In this document: positions 9,565 to 18,880 of the stretch, in pieces | Layout: each line of letters opens with the position of its first letter | Position numbering within the stretch: the stretch's first letter is position 1 | NCBI GenBank assembly: GCA_963763495.1 | Contig: CAVXOY010000005.1 | Span: 1-46,202 of the forward strand | Origin: DAOUEO01 sp963763495 | GTDB lineage: Bacteria; Chloroflexota; Dehalococcoidia; DSTF01; JALHUB01 | Reading direction: 5' to 3' | DNA: 46,202 nt | The notes under the pieces: model-generated | Told to the model about the DNA's origin: nothing | Database searches by the model: none | What the model saw: only the letters and a program-made list of their open reading frames with translations | Made by a program: the position numbers and the translations under genes

Positions 9565-9682
9565 CACACGCCTACGAGGTTAGCTGACGGGTTAGGGCTG
9601 AAAGGCTGCCCCTCCCGGTGTTACCGGGATTAACCCCCCGATCTGGTTCCCCCGTCCGCGATTTCTCGCGGGTTCGGCGTCT
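9565..9682 (-). promoter_or_regulatory. c-di-AMP riboswitch (ydaO/yuaA class)
   Basis: The minus strand has the hallmark blocks of this class in order: CGGACGGGGGAACCA, then GGGGGGTTAATCCCGG, then GCCTTTCAGCCC, then AACCCGTCAGCTAACCTCG and AGGCGT. Outer ACGCC (9676-9680) pairs with GGCGT (9568-9572) to close helix P1. The class binds cyclic di-AMP and usually turns genes off through a terminator; one is present at 9531-9563. The controlled gene is the membrane glycosyltransferase. Known targets include cell-wall hydrolases, potassium transport and osmolyte genes, so an envelope or osmotic link is likely by analogy. Confidence 0.92.
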
Positions 9683-9714
9683 AGATTGTGTCTAGCACGT
9701 TCCGATTTGCTGTA

Positions 9715-9743
9715 ATACTACGACCCCCCAGAGGACTTGTCAA
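9715..9743 (-). promoter_or_regulatory. Promoter of the riboswitch-glycosyltransferase transcript
   Basis: Minus-strand TTGACA (9738-9743), a 17-base spacer and TAGTAT (9715-9720), placing the transcript start about 25 bases before the riboswitch aptamer. It lies between the ilvD stop and the riboswitch, so the glycosyltransferase need not be read from ilvD. Confidence 0.75.
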
Positions 9744-9760
9744 GAGGGCAAATCCCGTCA

Positions 9761-11413
9761 TCACTTCCCGTTGACCCTCAACACGGCTCCCGTGCTGGCC
9801 GAGGTCACGAGGGCAGAGTATCTCACCAGATAGGGCAAGAGACCTTCCTTCACCGGAGGAACCCAATTCCTCAGCCGCCGCTCGATCTCCTCCTGCGGCA
9901 GGCGAACGTTGATCGTCTTGGCCGGAATGTCGATCTCTATCATGTCCCCTTCCTCGATGACAGCGAATGGTCCGCCATCCATCGCTTCGGGAGAGACGTG
10001 ACCGATCGCTGCTCCCTTCGTCGCGCCCGAGAACCGGCCGTCGGTGACGAGGGCCACCTCCCCATCCAACGCCTTGCTCACTATTGCCGACGTGGCCCAC
10101 AGCATCTCCCTCATACCGGGGCCGCCCTTCGGCCCCTCGTACTTTATGACAACTACGTCGCCGCTCTTGATCTCGCCGCCGAGGATCGCATCCCTAGCCG
10201 CTTCCTCCGCGGTAAACACACGGGCTGGCCCTGCATGCCGCATCATCGCCGGCGCCACCGCCGATTGCTTGACCACTGCCCCATCGGGAGCGATGTTCCC
10301 ATAGAGGATTGCCAGTCCACCCTCCCGGTAGTACGGGTCATCGATAGGCTTAATCACCTCCCTGTCGGTGACCCGCGCCTGTTCAACGATCTCGCCGACG
10401 GTGCGACCGCTCAACGTCATCGCATCAAGGTGCAGCAGCCCCTTGCCTGCCAGTTCCTTCATGACACCTTGGATGCCTCCCGCCTCGTACAAGTCCTCGA
10501 CGAAATGATTCCCCGCCGGGCTCAGATTGCAGAGGCGCGGTGTGTTGCGACTTATGCGGTCGAATGTGGCCAGATCGAGATCGACGTGGGCTTCGTCGGC
10601 GATCGCCATGAGGTGCAGGATCGTGTTCGAAGAACCGCCGATCGCCATGTCCACGGTGATCGCGTTCTCAAAGGCATCGCGGGTAAGGACAGAGCGTGGG
10701 GCTACGTCCTCCTGAAACAGCTCCATGACCCGCATCCCGCTATACCGAGCAAGCTCCCTTCGCTTCCCATAGACCGCCGGGATGGTGCCATTCCAGGGCA
10801 AGGCGAGCCCCAGCGCCTCAGCCATGCAGTTCATGCTGTTCGCGGTGAAAAGGCCGGCGCAGGAGCCACAAGTAGGGGCGCACATCTCCACACCCTCGAA
10901 CAGCTCTTCCCCCGTCAGTTCCCCTCTCTCCCGTCGAGCGCCCAGATCGGCGATCTTGCTCACGTCGAGGCGCTCGCCCCGGAATCTGCCGGCAAGCATG
11001 GGGCCGCCGCTTATGAGAATCGAAGGCACGTTGAGCCTCGCCATAGCCATCATCATCGCCGGCGTGACCTTGTCGCAGTTGCTGATCAGCACCATCGCGT
11101 CCAGCGCATGGGCCATCATCATCGCCTCGATTGAGTCGGCGATCAGCTCCCGGCTGGGAAGGGGATAGCACATGCCGGCGTGTCCTTCCGCCCAGCCGTC
11201 GCAGATGCCGATGCTGGGAAACTCGAAGGGGGTGCCACCATAAGCGACTACACCGTCCCTTACGGCCCGGGCGAGTTGGTCGAGGTGCTCGTGGCCGGGA
11301 ACCAGCTCGTTCTGCGAGTTGACGATGCCCACAAACGGCTTCCGTGCCTCCTCCGGCGTTCTCCCCATCGCAACGAAGAAAGGCCGCCGGTATTTGACGA
11401 TGTCGCTTCGCAT
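9761..11413 (-). CDS. ilvD: Dihydroxy-acid dehydratase
   Basis: A 550-residue intact IlvD/Edd-family enzyme that converts 2,3-dihydroxy-isovalerate (and the isoleucine analogue) to the 2-keto acid in branched-chain amino-acid synthesis. Visible motifs are SNCDKVTPAMMMA (Fe-S cysteine), EMCAPTCGSCAGLFTANSMNC (second and third cluster cysteines), IGGSSNTILHLMAIA, EGPKGGPGMREML and TDGRFSGATKGAAIGHVSPEA. These mark dihydroxy-acid dehydratase rather than phosphogluconate dehydratase. The ATG at 11413 has GGAGA upstream. No other ilv gene is in the window; the LIV transporter lies 14 kb away. It ends just before the promoter of the riboswitch-controlled glycosyltransferase. Confidence 0.95.
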   Translation of the reverse strand: MRSDIVKYRRPFFVAMGRTPEEARKPFVGIVNSQNELVPGHEHLDQLARAVRDGVVAYGGTPFEFPSIGICDGWAEGHAGMCYPLPSRELIADSIEAMMMAHALDAMVLISNCDKVTPAMMMAMARLNVPSILISGGPMLAGRFRGERLDVSKIADLGARRERGELTGEELFEGVEMCAPTCGSCAGLFTANSMNCMAEALGLALPWNGTIPAVYGKRRELARYSGMRVMELFQEDVAPRSVLTRDAFENAITVDMAIGGSSNTILHLMAIADEAHVDLDLATFDRISRNTPRLCNLSPAGNHFVEDLYEAGGIQGVMKELAGKGLLHLDAMTLSGRTVGEIVEQARVTDREVIKPIDDPYYREGGLAILYGNIAPDGAVVKQSAVAPAMMRHAGPARVFTAEEAARDAILGGEIKSGDVVVIKYEGPKGGPGMREMLWATSAIVSKALDGEVALVTDGRFSGATKGAAIGHVSPEAMDGGPFAVIEEGDMIEIDIPAKTINVRLPQEEIERRLRNWVPPVKEGLLPYLVRYSALVTSASTGAVLRVNGK

Positions 11414-11577
11414 CTCCCGTTCTCCTTGAATGCCACCGTCTTCTTCCTCTCAGTGTACCCGAACGCGAGCGTTTCGAGCATGCCATCGCTGGTGTCTGGC
11501 TACACCCTTATACTCTTGATACAATTGCTCTATCTGTCGAGAAAGAATGCGCCGCCCAAGCAGAAGGTTTAACGAAA

Positions 11578-12642
11578 ATGACGGACGCTCTTACCGACAA
11601 CGTCAAGCGGGTAGCGACGCACCTGGGCGCGATCGGGGTTGGCGTCGCCGGCAGAGAGAACCTGGCCGGCCCTCCCGAAGCGGACATGAGCTACGTCATG
11701 CCCGATGCCCGCAGCGCCGTCATCTACTACGTCGTCCTCGATGAGGCGCTCATCCGAAAGTACCTCAGCAAGGAGGACCCCTGGCTCTATCGCAATCACT
11801 TCTTCGAGAACCTCCAGCGTCTAGGTGACATAGGGCTAGGAGTAGCCGAGGCTCTCCGCGCGAAAGGGTTCAAGGCTGCACCGCAATCGCCGAATGGCGT
11901 GTACCGGCCCGGCTCCAACCTCATCCGGGGTCTATTGCCACCCTTCTCGCTTCGCTATGGAGCCGTCGCAGCGGGCCTGGGCAACATCGGTCGCAGCGGG
12001 ATCGTGCTGAGCCCGGAATATGGGGGGCGTATCCAGCTCGGCGGCGTGATCACGGACGCCCCCCTGGAGCCGGACGCTCCGTCTGACCAAAACATCTGCG
12101 ACAACTGCAAGATCTGCATCAAGAGCTGCCCAACGGGATTCATGTCCGCGACAGACATGGTGACCTTCACCTTGGGTGGCCGGGAGATCACCCATGCCAA
12201 GAAAGCGATGCACGCCCGATGCGCGGTCGCCTGCGGAGGGATGACCGGTCTGTCCTCGAGTGGCCGCTGGTCCACCTGGTCCACTGGTAGGTGGCCGATA
12301 CCCGCCGACGATGGCGAGTTGTGGGAGAACGTTGTCAAGCCGAGACTCCAGGAGATCGCCGCCGCCGAGGCCGGCCGCGGCTTCACCAGCTTCTCTCGAG
12401 TCTTGAAGATAGACGGATACGAGCAGCCCGGCGTCCTTGTCCGGTCACGAGAGGACACGCTCGTCACCTGCGGCAATTGCTCCATCATCTGCTTGGAAAC
12501 GCCGGAGAAGCGTAAGCAGTTGTGGCGGATGCTCTCCGGGTCAGGCGTGGTCGTTGAGGACGACAACGGCGAGCCGGTGGCGATGTCCCCTACCGAGGCC
12601 GAGCGAATACTGGCAGCGCGACAGCGCCAACTGGCTGTCTAG
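11578..12642 (+). CDS. QueG-like 4Fe-4S protein (epoxyqueuosine reductase family)
   Basis: A 354-residue soluble iron-sulfur protein. The N-terminal 160 residues resemble the cobalamin-binding part of QueG (GVAGRENLAGPPEADMSYVMPDARSAV..YGAVAAGLGNIGRSGIVLSPEYGGRIQLGGVITDAPL). A complete cluster motif CDNCKICIKSCP follows, then an incomplete second one, CGNCSIICLE. The second motif differs from the usual CxxCxxCxxxC of QueG, and an extra HARCAVACGG lies between. It may therefore be a relative, such as a reductive-dehalogenase-like or ferredoxin-type reductase, rather than true QueG. No Tat signal is present. It is divergent from ilvD across 165 bases. Confidence 0.65.
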   Translation: MTDALTDNVKRVATHLGAIGVGVAGRENLAGPPEADMSYVMPDARSAVIYYVVLDEALIRKYLSKEDPWLYRNHFFENLQRLGDIGLGVAEALRAKGFKAAPQSPNGVYRPGSNLIRGLLPPFSLRYGAVAAGLGNIGRSGIVLSPEYGGRIQLGGVITDAPLEPDAPSDQNICDNCKICIKSCPTGFMSATDMVTFTLGGREITHAKKAMHARCAVACGGMTGLSSSGRWSTWSTGRWPIPADDGELWENVVKPRLQEIAAAEAGRGFTSFSRVLKIDGYEQPGVLVRSREDTLVTCGNCSIICLETPEKRKQLWRMLSGSGVVVEDDNGEPVAMSPTEAERILAARQRQLAV

Positions 12643-12703
12643 TCACCGCAGCCCGTCAGCGTCTCAACCTGATGGTACTTGGTGAATTACACGAGGTGAA
12701 TAG

Positions 12704-13753
12704 GTGATATCACGATTACTGCGCGCACCGGTCATTGTCAGTATCGCGCTCCTCTTGCTTGCTGTCCTATGGGGGGCATGCGGGAAGAGCGACGATCAGT
12801 CGTCGCAAACAGCAGACCCCGGTCTACTCGGCCCCTACCCGGTCGGCGTCACCGAGATCACCTTCGAGAGAAACTCTACGACCACCGGCGAGCCGCGCAC
12901 ACTGAAGACCATCATCTGGTACCCGGCTGACGAGAGCGCTCGGATGCAGCCGGACGACCTGATGCTGCACGGCGTCGTGGATGCCAAGGTGGTCCAAGAT
13001 AACCTGCCGCTCCCGATCATCATGTTCTCTCACGGCAGCGGCGGCATACCCTATCAATCCACCTTCTACACCCGCCATCTCGCCAGCCACGGCTTCGTCG
13101 TCGTGGCGCCGCCCCATCCCGGCAACACCACAGTCGACTGCTTCCCTTGCACGGACATGGAAGGCCTTCTGGATTCGTTCCGCAACCGGCCGGATGACAT
13201 CACCTTCGCCCTTGACTCCCTTCTCGCCCGCAGCCAAGACCCCGCATCCTTGTTCTACAACGCTCTTGACCCCGAGCGGGTGGGAATCAGCGGCCATTCC
13301 TTTGGCGGATTCGATACCCTCCGCCTGGCAGGGAGCGACAGCCGGTTCGCAGCGGCTCTGGCGATGGCGCCGCCGGGAGGTCAGGTCACTCTGCTCGCCG
13401 ACATCGACGTTGAGATCCCCACGATGATCATGGGAGGAGGCCTCGACCAAGCGTGCCCGCTGGAGCAGCAGCAAGACTACTTCAACGCCATCGGCAAGGC
13501 CGGCCCGCCTCACTTCCTGCTCGTGTTTCCGCTCGGCGGCCACCTGGCCTACGCTGATATCTGTGTACCAGGGCTTGACACCTGTGGAGAGGATGTCATC
13601 GACCAGGACCGCGCCCACGAACTCGTGAACCTCTACGCGACCGCCTTCTTCAAGACGTATCTCGCGGGGGAGTCAGGCTACGAGAGCTATCTTGAGCCGG
13701 AAGCGGCCGAGGGGAACTCCGACATCGAGTACACGGCGGTACTGCCCAAGTGA
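12704..13753 (+). CDS. Lipoprotein alpha/beta hydrolase (PAF-acetylhydrolase-like), copy 1
   Basis: A 349-residue exported alpha/beta hydrolase starting at GTG 12704 with GAGGTG upstream. A lipoprotein signal ends LLAVLWGACGKS. The hydrolase core has the oxyanion region IIMFSHGSGGIPYQ, the nucleophile elbow GISGHSFGG, an acid candidate in MGGGLDQACP and the histidine in LGGHLAYAD. This resembles the PAF-acetylhydrolase/dienelactone hydrolase group. Two cysteines in DCFPCTD and others near the C-terminus could pair outside the cell. The substrate is unknown. A paralogue follows immediately, its frame open from a GTG that overlaps this stop codon. Confidence 0.8.
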   Translation: MISRLLRAPVIVSIALLLLAVLWGACGKSDDQSSQTADPGLLGPYPVGVTEITFERNSTTTGEPRTLKTIIWYPADESARMQPDDLMLHGVVDAKVVQDNLPLPIIMFSHGSGGIPYQSTFYTRHLASHGFVVVAPPHPGNTTVDCFPCTDMEGLLDSFRNRPDDITFALDSLLARSQDPASLFYNALDPERVGISGHSFGGFDTLRLAGSDSRFAAALAMAPPGGQVTLLADIDVEIPTMIMGGGLDQACPLEQQQDYFNAIGKAGPPHFLLVFPLGGHLAYADICVPGLDTCGEDVIDQDRAHELVNLYATAFFKTYLAGESGYESYLEPEAAEGNSDIEYTAVLPK

Positions 13754-13794
13754 CAACCAATGCAACGCAGGGCATCGCCTCCCGAAGGATGGGT

Positions 13795-14892
13795 GTGACA
13801 TCACGACTATTGCCCAAGCTGGGACTCTTCGCTTTGGGCTTCCTCTTGTTAGGATGCCTGCTCACGGCCTGCGACAGCAGCGATAAAGAAGCAACTACGG
13901 AATCGACCTCGACTCCCGCCGGTGTCCTCGACCCGTCATCGCCCGGCCCCTATCCGGTCGGCGTCACCGAGATCACCTTCGAAAAGACCTCCGTCACTAC
14001 CGGCGAACCGCGCATACTGAAGACTGTCGTCTGGTATCCAGCGTCCGCGAACGCCAGAAACGCGACACTGGACAAGGAGGTCGGAGGTGTGCGAGATGCG
14101 GAACCAGCACACGACGAGGGGCCGCTACCCATAATCGTCTGGTCGCACGGCGCCGGTGGCGGCTATCCCTACGCACCCCTGTACTACGCGTCACACCTCG
14201 CCAGCTACGGCTTCGTCGTAATCGCACCGCCGCACCCAGGAAATCTACACGACGAATGCTCTTCTGGTTCCGGCTGCACACAAGAGGGGATGGTTGATTC
14301 TTATCTCAACCGCCCTGAGGACCTAACCTTCGCCTTAGAATCAATGCTGAAGCTAAGCGAAAACCCGGATTCGCCTTTCTACCACCTACTGGACGGCAGT
14401 CGCGTCGGCATCAGTGGCCACTCCTTCGGTGGGAATGACACAGCGAGATTGGCGGAGACGGAGATGGGCGCACCGTTCTCCGCGGCGCTGGCGATGGCAC
14501 CCTGCACCGCCGAGTTTGTGGCACCACCGGACAAGGTAACGATGCCTCTGATGATCATGGCCGGGGACAGGGATAAGCGGTGTGTCTCCACCTTCGAGCA
14601 GACATTCTTCGATGGCTTAAGCGACAGCCTGCCCCATTTCTTCCTCGTCTTCCCCCGTGGAGGTCACTCCGCCTACGGTGATACTTGTCCCCTTCCCATC
14701 CCAGAGCTTGCCTGCGGCCCAGACGACCTGAGCCAAGAGAAGGCACATCAACTCATACTTTTCTACGCGACGGCGTTCTTCAAGACCTATGTGGCACAGG
14801 AGGAAGGCTATGCCGCCTTCCTAGATCCCGCCGTCAACTCGGAAGAGCCGGACATCAGATACACGGCGGTGCTGCCGCAGCCTGCCCCCTGA
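13795..14892 (+). CDS. Lipoprotein alpha/beta hydrolase (PAF-acetylhydrolase-like), copy 2
   Basis: Tandem paralogue of the preceding gene, sharing PYPVGVTEITFE, TTGEPR.LKT..WYPA, HGFVV.APPHPGN-type and GISGHSFGG blocks. The signal peptide ends LLLGCLLTACDSS, so it too is a lipoprotein. The open frame reaches back to a GTG at 13750 overlapping the previous stop, and an ATG sits at 13789. GTG 13795 is preferred: GAAGG is correctly spaced before it, and its first bases GTGACATCACGA match GTGATATCACGA at the start of copy 1. Nucleophile in GHSFGG, acid in MAGDRDKRC, histidine in RGGHSAYGD. It probably arose by gene duplication and diverged in substrate range. Confidence 0.8.
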   Translation: MTSRLLPKLGLFALGFLLLGCLLTACDSSDKEATTESTSTPAGVLDPSSPGPYPVGVTEITFEKTSVTTGEPRILKTVVWYPASANARNATLDKEVGGVRDAEPAHDEGPLPIIVWSHGAGGGYPYAPLYYASHLASYGFVVIAPPHPGNLHDECSSGSGCTQEGMVDSYLNRPEDLTFALESMLKLSENPDSPFYHLLDGSRVGISGHSFGGNDTARLAETEMGAPFSAALAMAPCTAEFVAPPDKVTMPLMIMAGDRDKRCVSTFEQTFFDGLSDSLPHFFLVFPRGGHSAYGDTCPLPIPELACGPDDLSQEKAHQLILFYATAFFKTYVAQEEGYAAFLDPAVNSEEPDIRYTAVLPQPAP

Positions 14893-14930
14893 GATCACCC
14901 CTCAAGCGGGCGTCGCAATGCTCGATCCGC

Positions 14931-16472
14931 CTACTGATCGGCCTTGCGACCGAACAACTCCTCTTTCAGCACCTTCTTCTGGACCTTGCCGGTGAGCGTC
15001 TTCGGTAGCTCAGTGTGGAACCGCACTTCCCGCGGCAACTTGTAGTCGGCCAGACGCTGCCGGCAGTACTCCTTGACCTCGTCTTCGGTCAACGTTGCCC
15101 CCGGCACCGGCACCACCACCGCCAGCACCTCTTCGCCCCAGATCGGGTCCGGCTTGGCGATCACCGTCGCTTCGGCTATTTGAGGGTGGGTGAAAAGCAC
15201 CTCCTCGATCTCGCGGGGGTAGATGTTCTCGCCGCCGCGGATGATCATGTCCTTCTTCCTGTCGACGATGAAGAAGTAGCCCTCCTCATCGGTGTAGCCC
15301 ATGTCGCCGGTGCGCAGCCAGCCGTCCACAATCGTCTCGGCTGTGGCCTCCGGGTTGTTGTAGTAGCCGAGCATCACGTTGGGGCCCTTGACCACGATCT
15401 CCCCGTATTCGCCGGGTGGCAGGTCATTCATCTGGTCATCGACTATCTTCATCGGCTGGCCTCTGATGGGAAGGCCGATTGACCCGACTTTCCTCACGCC
15501 CCAGAAGGGGTTAAGAGCGGAAACGCAGGTGCCCTCGGTGAGGCCGTAGCCCTCGACGATCCGGAGATCGAACTTCTCTTCAAAGCGCTGGAATATCTCC
15601 ATGGGCAGAGGCGCCGCGCCGCAGATCACGTAGACCAGCGAGCTGAGGTCCAGCCCCTCCTTCACCGGCGACACCAGCAGTATCGACAGCATCGTGGGCA
15701 CCGCCGAAAAGGTCGTCGGGCGGTAGCGGGCCACGGTCTCCCAGAAATCGCTGGGGCTGAACCGTTCCCACATCACCACAGCGCCGCCGGTCAGGAACTG
15801 CGTGAGACTGGTGACCTGCGCGTTCACATGAAATAGCGGCAGGATCAGGCCAAGGCGGCCTTCGCCCGGCTGGAGCGGAGAGGCGTCGCTCGCCGCCATC
15901 GTGTTCCAGACCATGTTCCAGTGGGATATCATTGCCCCTTTCGGCTTGCCGGTGGTGCCTGAGGTATAGACTATCGACGCCAAGTCGTTGCGGTCGATCT
16001 CCACGGGCTCCAGATCCTCGGGTTGATCGATCAACGAGGCGTAGGCCGTCGCACCCGGCCGCTCGCCCTCTAAGCAGACCACGTGCCGCAGAGCCGGGCA
16101 GCCGTCACGGATGGCATTGATCGTGTCGAGTAGGCTCTCGCTCGTTATCAGCGCCACGGCCCCCGAATCGCTCAACACGTGGCGTACCTCGTCACCCTTG
16201 AACAGCGCATTGACCGGCCCGAAGACCGCGCCCAGCTTCAGGATGCCGAACCAGACATAGTAGTAGTCGGGGCAGTTGGGCAGGTAGACAGAGACCACGT
16301 CGCCCTTTCTCACCCCCAGTGCCCTAAGCCCGTTCGCCACACGGTTGGCCCGCTGGTTCAACTGGCGGTAGGTCACCTCCTCATCCTGCCAGAAAACGCA
16401 CGTCTGATCCGCGCGCTTGTCCTGCCACCACTCGACCAACTCTCTCAGATTCTGGGGAATCTCTGCCGGCAT
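14931..16472 (-). CDS. Acyl-CoA synthetase (AMP-forming)
   Basis: An ANL-superfamily enzyme of 513 residues that activates a carboxylic acid to its CoA thioester with ATP. Motifs in order are the P-loop-like YTSGTTGKPKGA, the A5 motif GYGLTEG, GWLRTGDMGY, DRKKDMIIRGGENIYPREIEE at the hinge, and the catalytic lysine in PKTLTGKVQKKVL. The pattern fits medium/long-chain fatty-acid CoA ligases. ATG 16472 is chosen because AAAGGAGG lies at proper spacing; an ATG two codons earlier touches the ribosome site. It is convergent with the hydrolase pair and divergent from uppP. With the nearby acyl-CoA dehydrogenase and thiolase it could feed fatty-acid breakdown. Confidence 0.9.
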   Translation of the reverse strand: MPAEIPQNLRELVEWWQDKRADQTCVFWQDEEVTYRQLNQRANRVANGLRALGVRKGDVVSVYLPNCPDYYYVWFGILKLGAVFGPVNALFKGDEVRHVLSDSGAVALITSESLLDTINAIRDGCPALRHVVCLEGERPGATAYASLIDQPEDLEPVEIDRNDLASIVYTSGTTGKPKGAMISHWNMVWNTMAASDASPLQPGEGRLGLILPLFHVNAQVTSLTQFLTGGAVVMWERFSPSDFWETVARYRPTTFSAVPTMLSILLVSPVKEGLDLSSLVYVICGAAPLPMEIFQRFEEKFDLRIVEGYGLTEGTCVSALNPFWGVRKVGSIGLPIRGQPMKIVDDQMNDLPPGEYGEIVVKGPNVMLGYYNNPEATAETIVDGWLRTGDMGYTDEEGYFFIVDRKKDMIIRGGENIYPREIEEVLFTHPQIAEATVIAKPDPIWGEEVLAVVVPVPGATLTEDEVKEYCRQRLADYKLPREVRFHTELPKTLTGKVQKKVLKEELFGRKADQ

Positions 16473-16634
16473 GATCATCCCTCCTTTGACTGCCTTCGAC
16501 CTCCGCGTGCGCCGTAGTCTATCAATTCCCGCGATCCTCGTCCATATGCATGCGGGCCGATGGCCATACCCTCGCCACAGGAGCCGTCGTTTGCTAGACT
16601 TCGGGAAACCATATCAATGCAGGAATAGCTCCGA

Positions 16635-17468
16635 ATGCCCGACTTACTGAAAGCAGCGATACTCGGCATTGTTCAGGGGCTTACGGAGTTCCTGCCGGTC
16701 TCCTCAACCGGCCACCTTGTTCTCCTCGAAGAAGGGCTGGACGTATCCCAGGAGAAGTTCGGCCTCGCCTTCGACGCCGCCATCCACCTCGGCACCCTGC
16801 TCGCTATCCTGGTCTACTTCTGGACGACGATCATCCGGCTGCTGTCGGCCTGGTTCGGCAGCATTCGCGCCCGTCGCTGGGATATTGACGTCGACTCGCG
16901 CCTCGCCTGGCTGATAATCATCGGCACCCTGCCGGCGGCACTGATCGGCTTCTTCCTCGAAGATACCGTAGAGGATAGGCTGCGCGATCCCGTCGTGGTA
17001 GCGACGATGCTCATCGTCTTCAGCGGCGCGCTTGTCCTGGCGGAGCTGTGGGGCAAACGCAAACTTGAGGCATCACAACTCAGCATGCCGGGGGCGATTC
17101 TTGTGGGGCTGGCGCAGAGCATCGCCTTGATACCAGGCGTATCCCGCTCCGGTATCACCATATCTGCCGGGTTGCTCGCAAAGCTGGAGCGGCAGCAGGC
17201 GGCTACATTCGCCTTTCTGCTCTCCGGCCCCATCATTGCCGGCGCGGGCGCAAAGAAGCTTTACGATATCGCAAAGGAGTTCCAGGATGGCCGGCTCGGC
17301 AGGGATGACCTCGGTTTTTTCGCCGTCGGGTTCGTCCTAGCCGCCATAACCGGCTACCTGACGATCCGCTTCCTCCTCGCCTTCCTCCGCGACCACAGCC
17401 TCTACCCGTTCGTCGTCTATCGCGTCGCTGCGGGCGTCCTCCTTCTAGCGATCGCACTCGCTACCTAG
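16635..17468 (+). CDS. uppP: Undecaprenyl-diphosphatase
   Basis: A 277-residue polytopic membrane enzyme of the UppP/BacA family, which recycles the undecaprenyl-diphosphate lipid carrier used for peptidoglycan and other surface glycans. Signature stretches are GLTEFLPVSSTGHLVL near the N-terminus and IPGVSRSGITISAGL in the middle, with the catalytic glutamate, serine and arginine residues. Length matches the family. About eight hydrophobic segments are visible. It is transcribed away from the acyl-CoA ligase and precedes the acyl-CoA dehydrogenase by 117 bases. The name BacA reflects bacitracin tolerance on overproduction in other bacteria. Confidence 0.95.
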   Translation: MPDLLKAAILGIVQGLTEFLPVSSTGHLVLLEEGLDVSQEKFGLAFDAAIHLGTLLAILVYFWTTIIRLLSAWFGSIRARRWDIDVDSRLAWLIIIGTLPAALIGFFLEDTVEDRLRDPVVVATMLIVFSGALVLAELWGKRKLEASQLSMPGAILVGLAQSIALIPGVSRSGITISAGLLAKLERQQAATFAFLLSGPIIAGAGAKKLYDIAKEFQDGRLGRDDLGFFAVGFVLAAITGYLTIRFLLAFLRDHSLYPFVVYRVAAGVLLLAIALAT

Positions 17469-17585
17469 GACAACGTCCCCTTCCCATCCGTCCCCATAGT
17501 TGATCTAATCCGCCCGCACTTGCGGACCAGCCATCATTGTGCGACCATGCGCCCATAATCACGCGAATGCTCAAAGGAGTGGCCA

Positions 17586-18834
17586 ATGTACCTGGAGCTA
17601 GACACCCAACTCACTCCCACCGAAGTCACGCTGAAGGAGCAGTTCCACCGACTTGCCGCTGAAGTAGTGAGACCGGCCAGCATCGTGCTCGACAAGCTCG
17701 CCGACCCAGAAGACGTGATCAGGGAAGGCTCCGTTCTCTGGGATGTCTTCCGCAAGTACCACGAGCTCGGGCACCATGTCGCCGCGATGCCAGAGGAATT
17801 CGGCGGCGCCAATCTGCGTGGGCTGTCGGCTCACATCATGGCCGAGGAAACGGGCTGGGGCGCCGGTGACCTCGCTATCTCTCTGGGTGCGTCCGGCATG
17901 CCATTCTCGATGGCCCTGATGTCCGCCGCGCTGACCGGCAACCAGCGACTAATGGACGATATTGTCACACCCTACATCAAGGACAAGGAGGGAAAGCACA
18001 TCGGCTGCTGGGCAATCACCGAGCCGCAACATGGCTCAGATTGCCTGTCCTTCGGGACTGAGCAGTTCGACAACCCCGGCACAGCTTTCGATACGACTGG
18101 GGAGACGCGACGGGGACGACTGGATACTCAACGGCGCCAAGGCTGCCTGGGTCTCCAACGGCACGATCGCCACGCACGCGATGATACACTTCGCCGTCGA
18201 CAGGTCGAAGGGAATGGTCTCCAGCGCTATCGCAATCGTTCCTCTCAGTCTTCCCGGCGTATCAAGGGGGAAGCCCCTCAACAAGTTGGGGCAGCGCGCC
18301 CTCAACCAGGGAGAGGTCTTCTTCGACGACGTGCGCATTCCCAAGGACTACGTCATCGTAGAGCCGGAGCTGTACGCACTTGCCGGGGATATTATCCTTG
18401 CCACCGCCAACGGCGGCATGGGATCAGTGTTCACCGGCGTCGCCCGCGCTGCCTTCGAAGAGGCGATGACCTACTGCAAGCAGCGGGTCCAGGGTGGCAA
18501 GCTCCTGTGCGAGCACCAGCTGGTGCAGCGGAAGCTGTTCGACATGTTCACCAAGGTGGAGTCGGCCAGAGCCTTGTCACGAGCGGTGGCGGCATACAAC
18601 TCGGTCACAATCCCGCCGCTTTCGAGGCTGGGCATCGCCTCCAAGGTGTACTCTACTCAGGTCGCCTTTGAGGTGGCGAGTGACGCCGTGCAGCTCTTCG
18701 GCGGCTACGGGCTATCCAAGGAGTTTCTGATTGAGAAGCTGTTCCGGGATGCCCGGGCCTCAATGATCGAGGACGGCTCCAACGACGTGCTGGCCCTCGC
18801 AGCCGCCCGTTCGATATTGGACAACTGGGTCTAA
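17586..18834 (+). CDS. Acyl-CoA dehydrogenase (one frameshift)
   Basis: A flavin-dependent acyl-CoA dehydrogenase of about 415 residues when two frames are joined near 18105. The first half has FHRLAAEVVRPASIVLD, AMPEEFGGANLRGLSAHIMAEETG and CWAITEPQHGSD, the FAD-binding strand. The second half has GDDWILNGAKAAWVSNG, FFDDVRIPKDYVI, AFEEAMTYCKQRVQGGKLLCEHQLVQRKLFDM and the C-terminal VQLFGGYGLSKEFLIEKLFRDARASMIEDGSNDVLAL. The glutamate in MIEDGSNDV sits where the family's catalytic base often lies. The shift falls beside a GGGG run, so a read error is likely. The start follows AAAGGAG. It oxidises acyl-CoA to enoyl-CoA; chain-length preference cannot be read. Confidence 0.85.
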
Positions 18835-18880
18835 CATATTCTCCGACTGCGGAGAGGGCGAGAGTCGTTAGACAAGCTCG

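Noticed and set aside
9737..11134. A 465-codon open frame on the + strand opposite ilvD
   Set aside because: It is the antisense of a highly conserved, intact ilvD; its sequence is Arg/His-rich with no family resemblance and no ribosome site.
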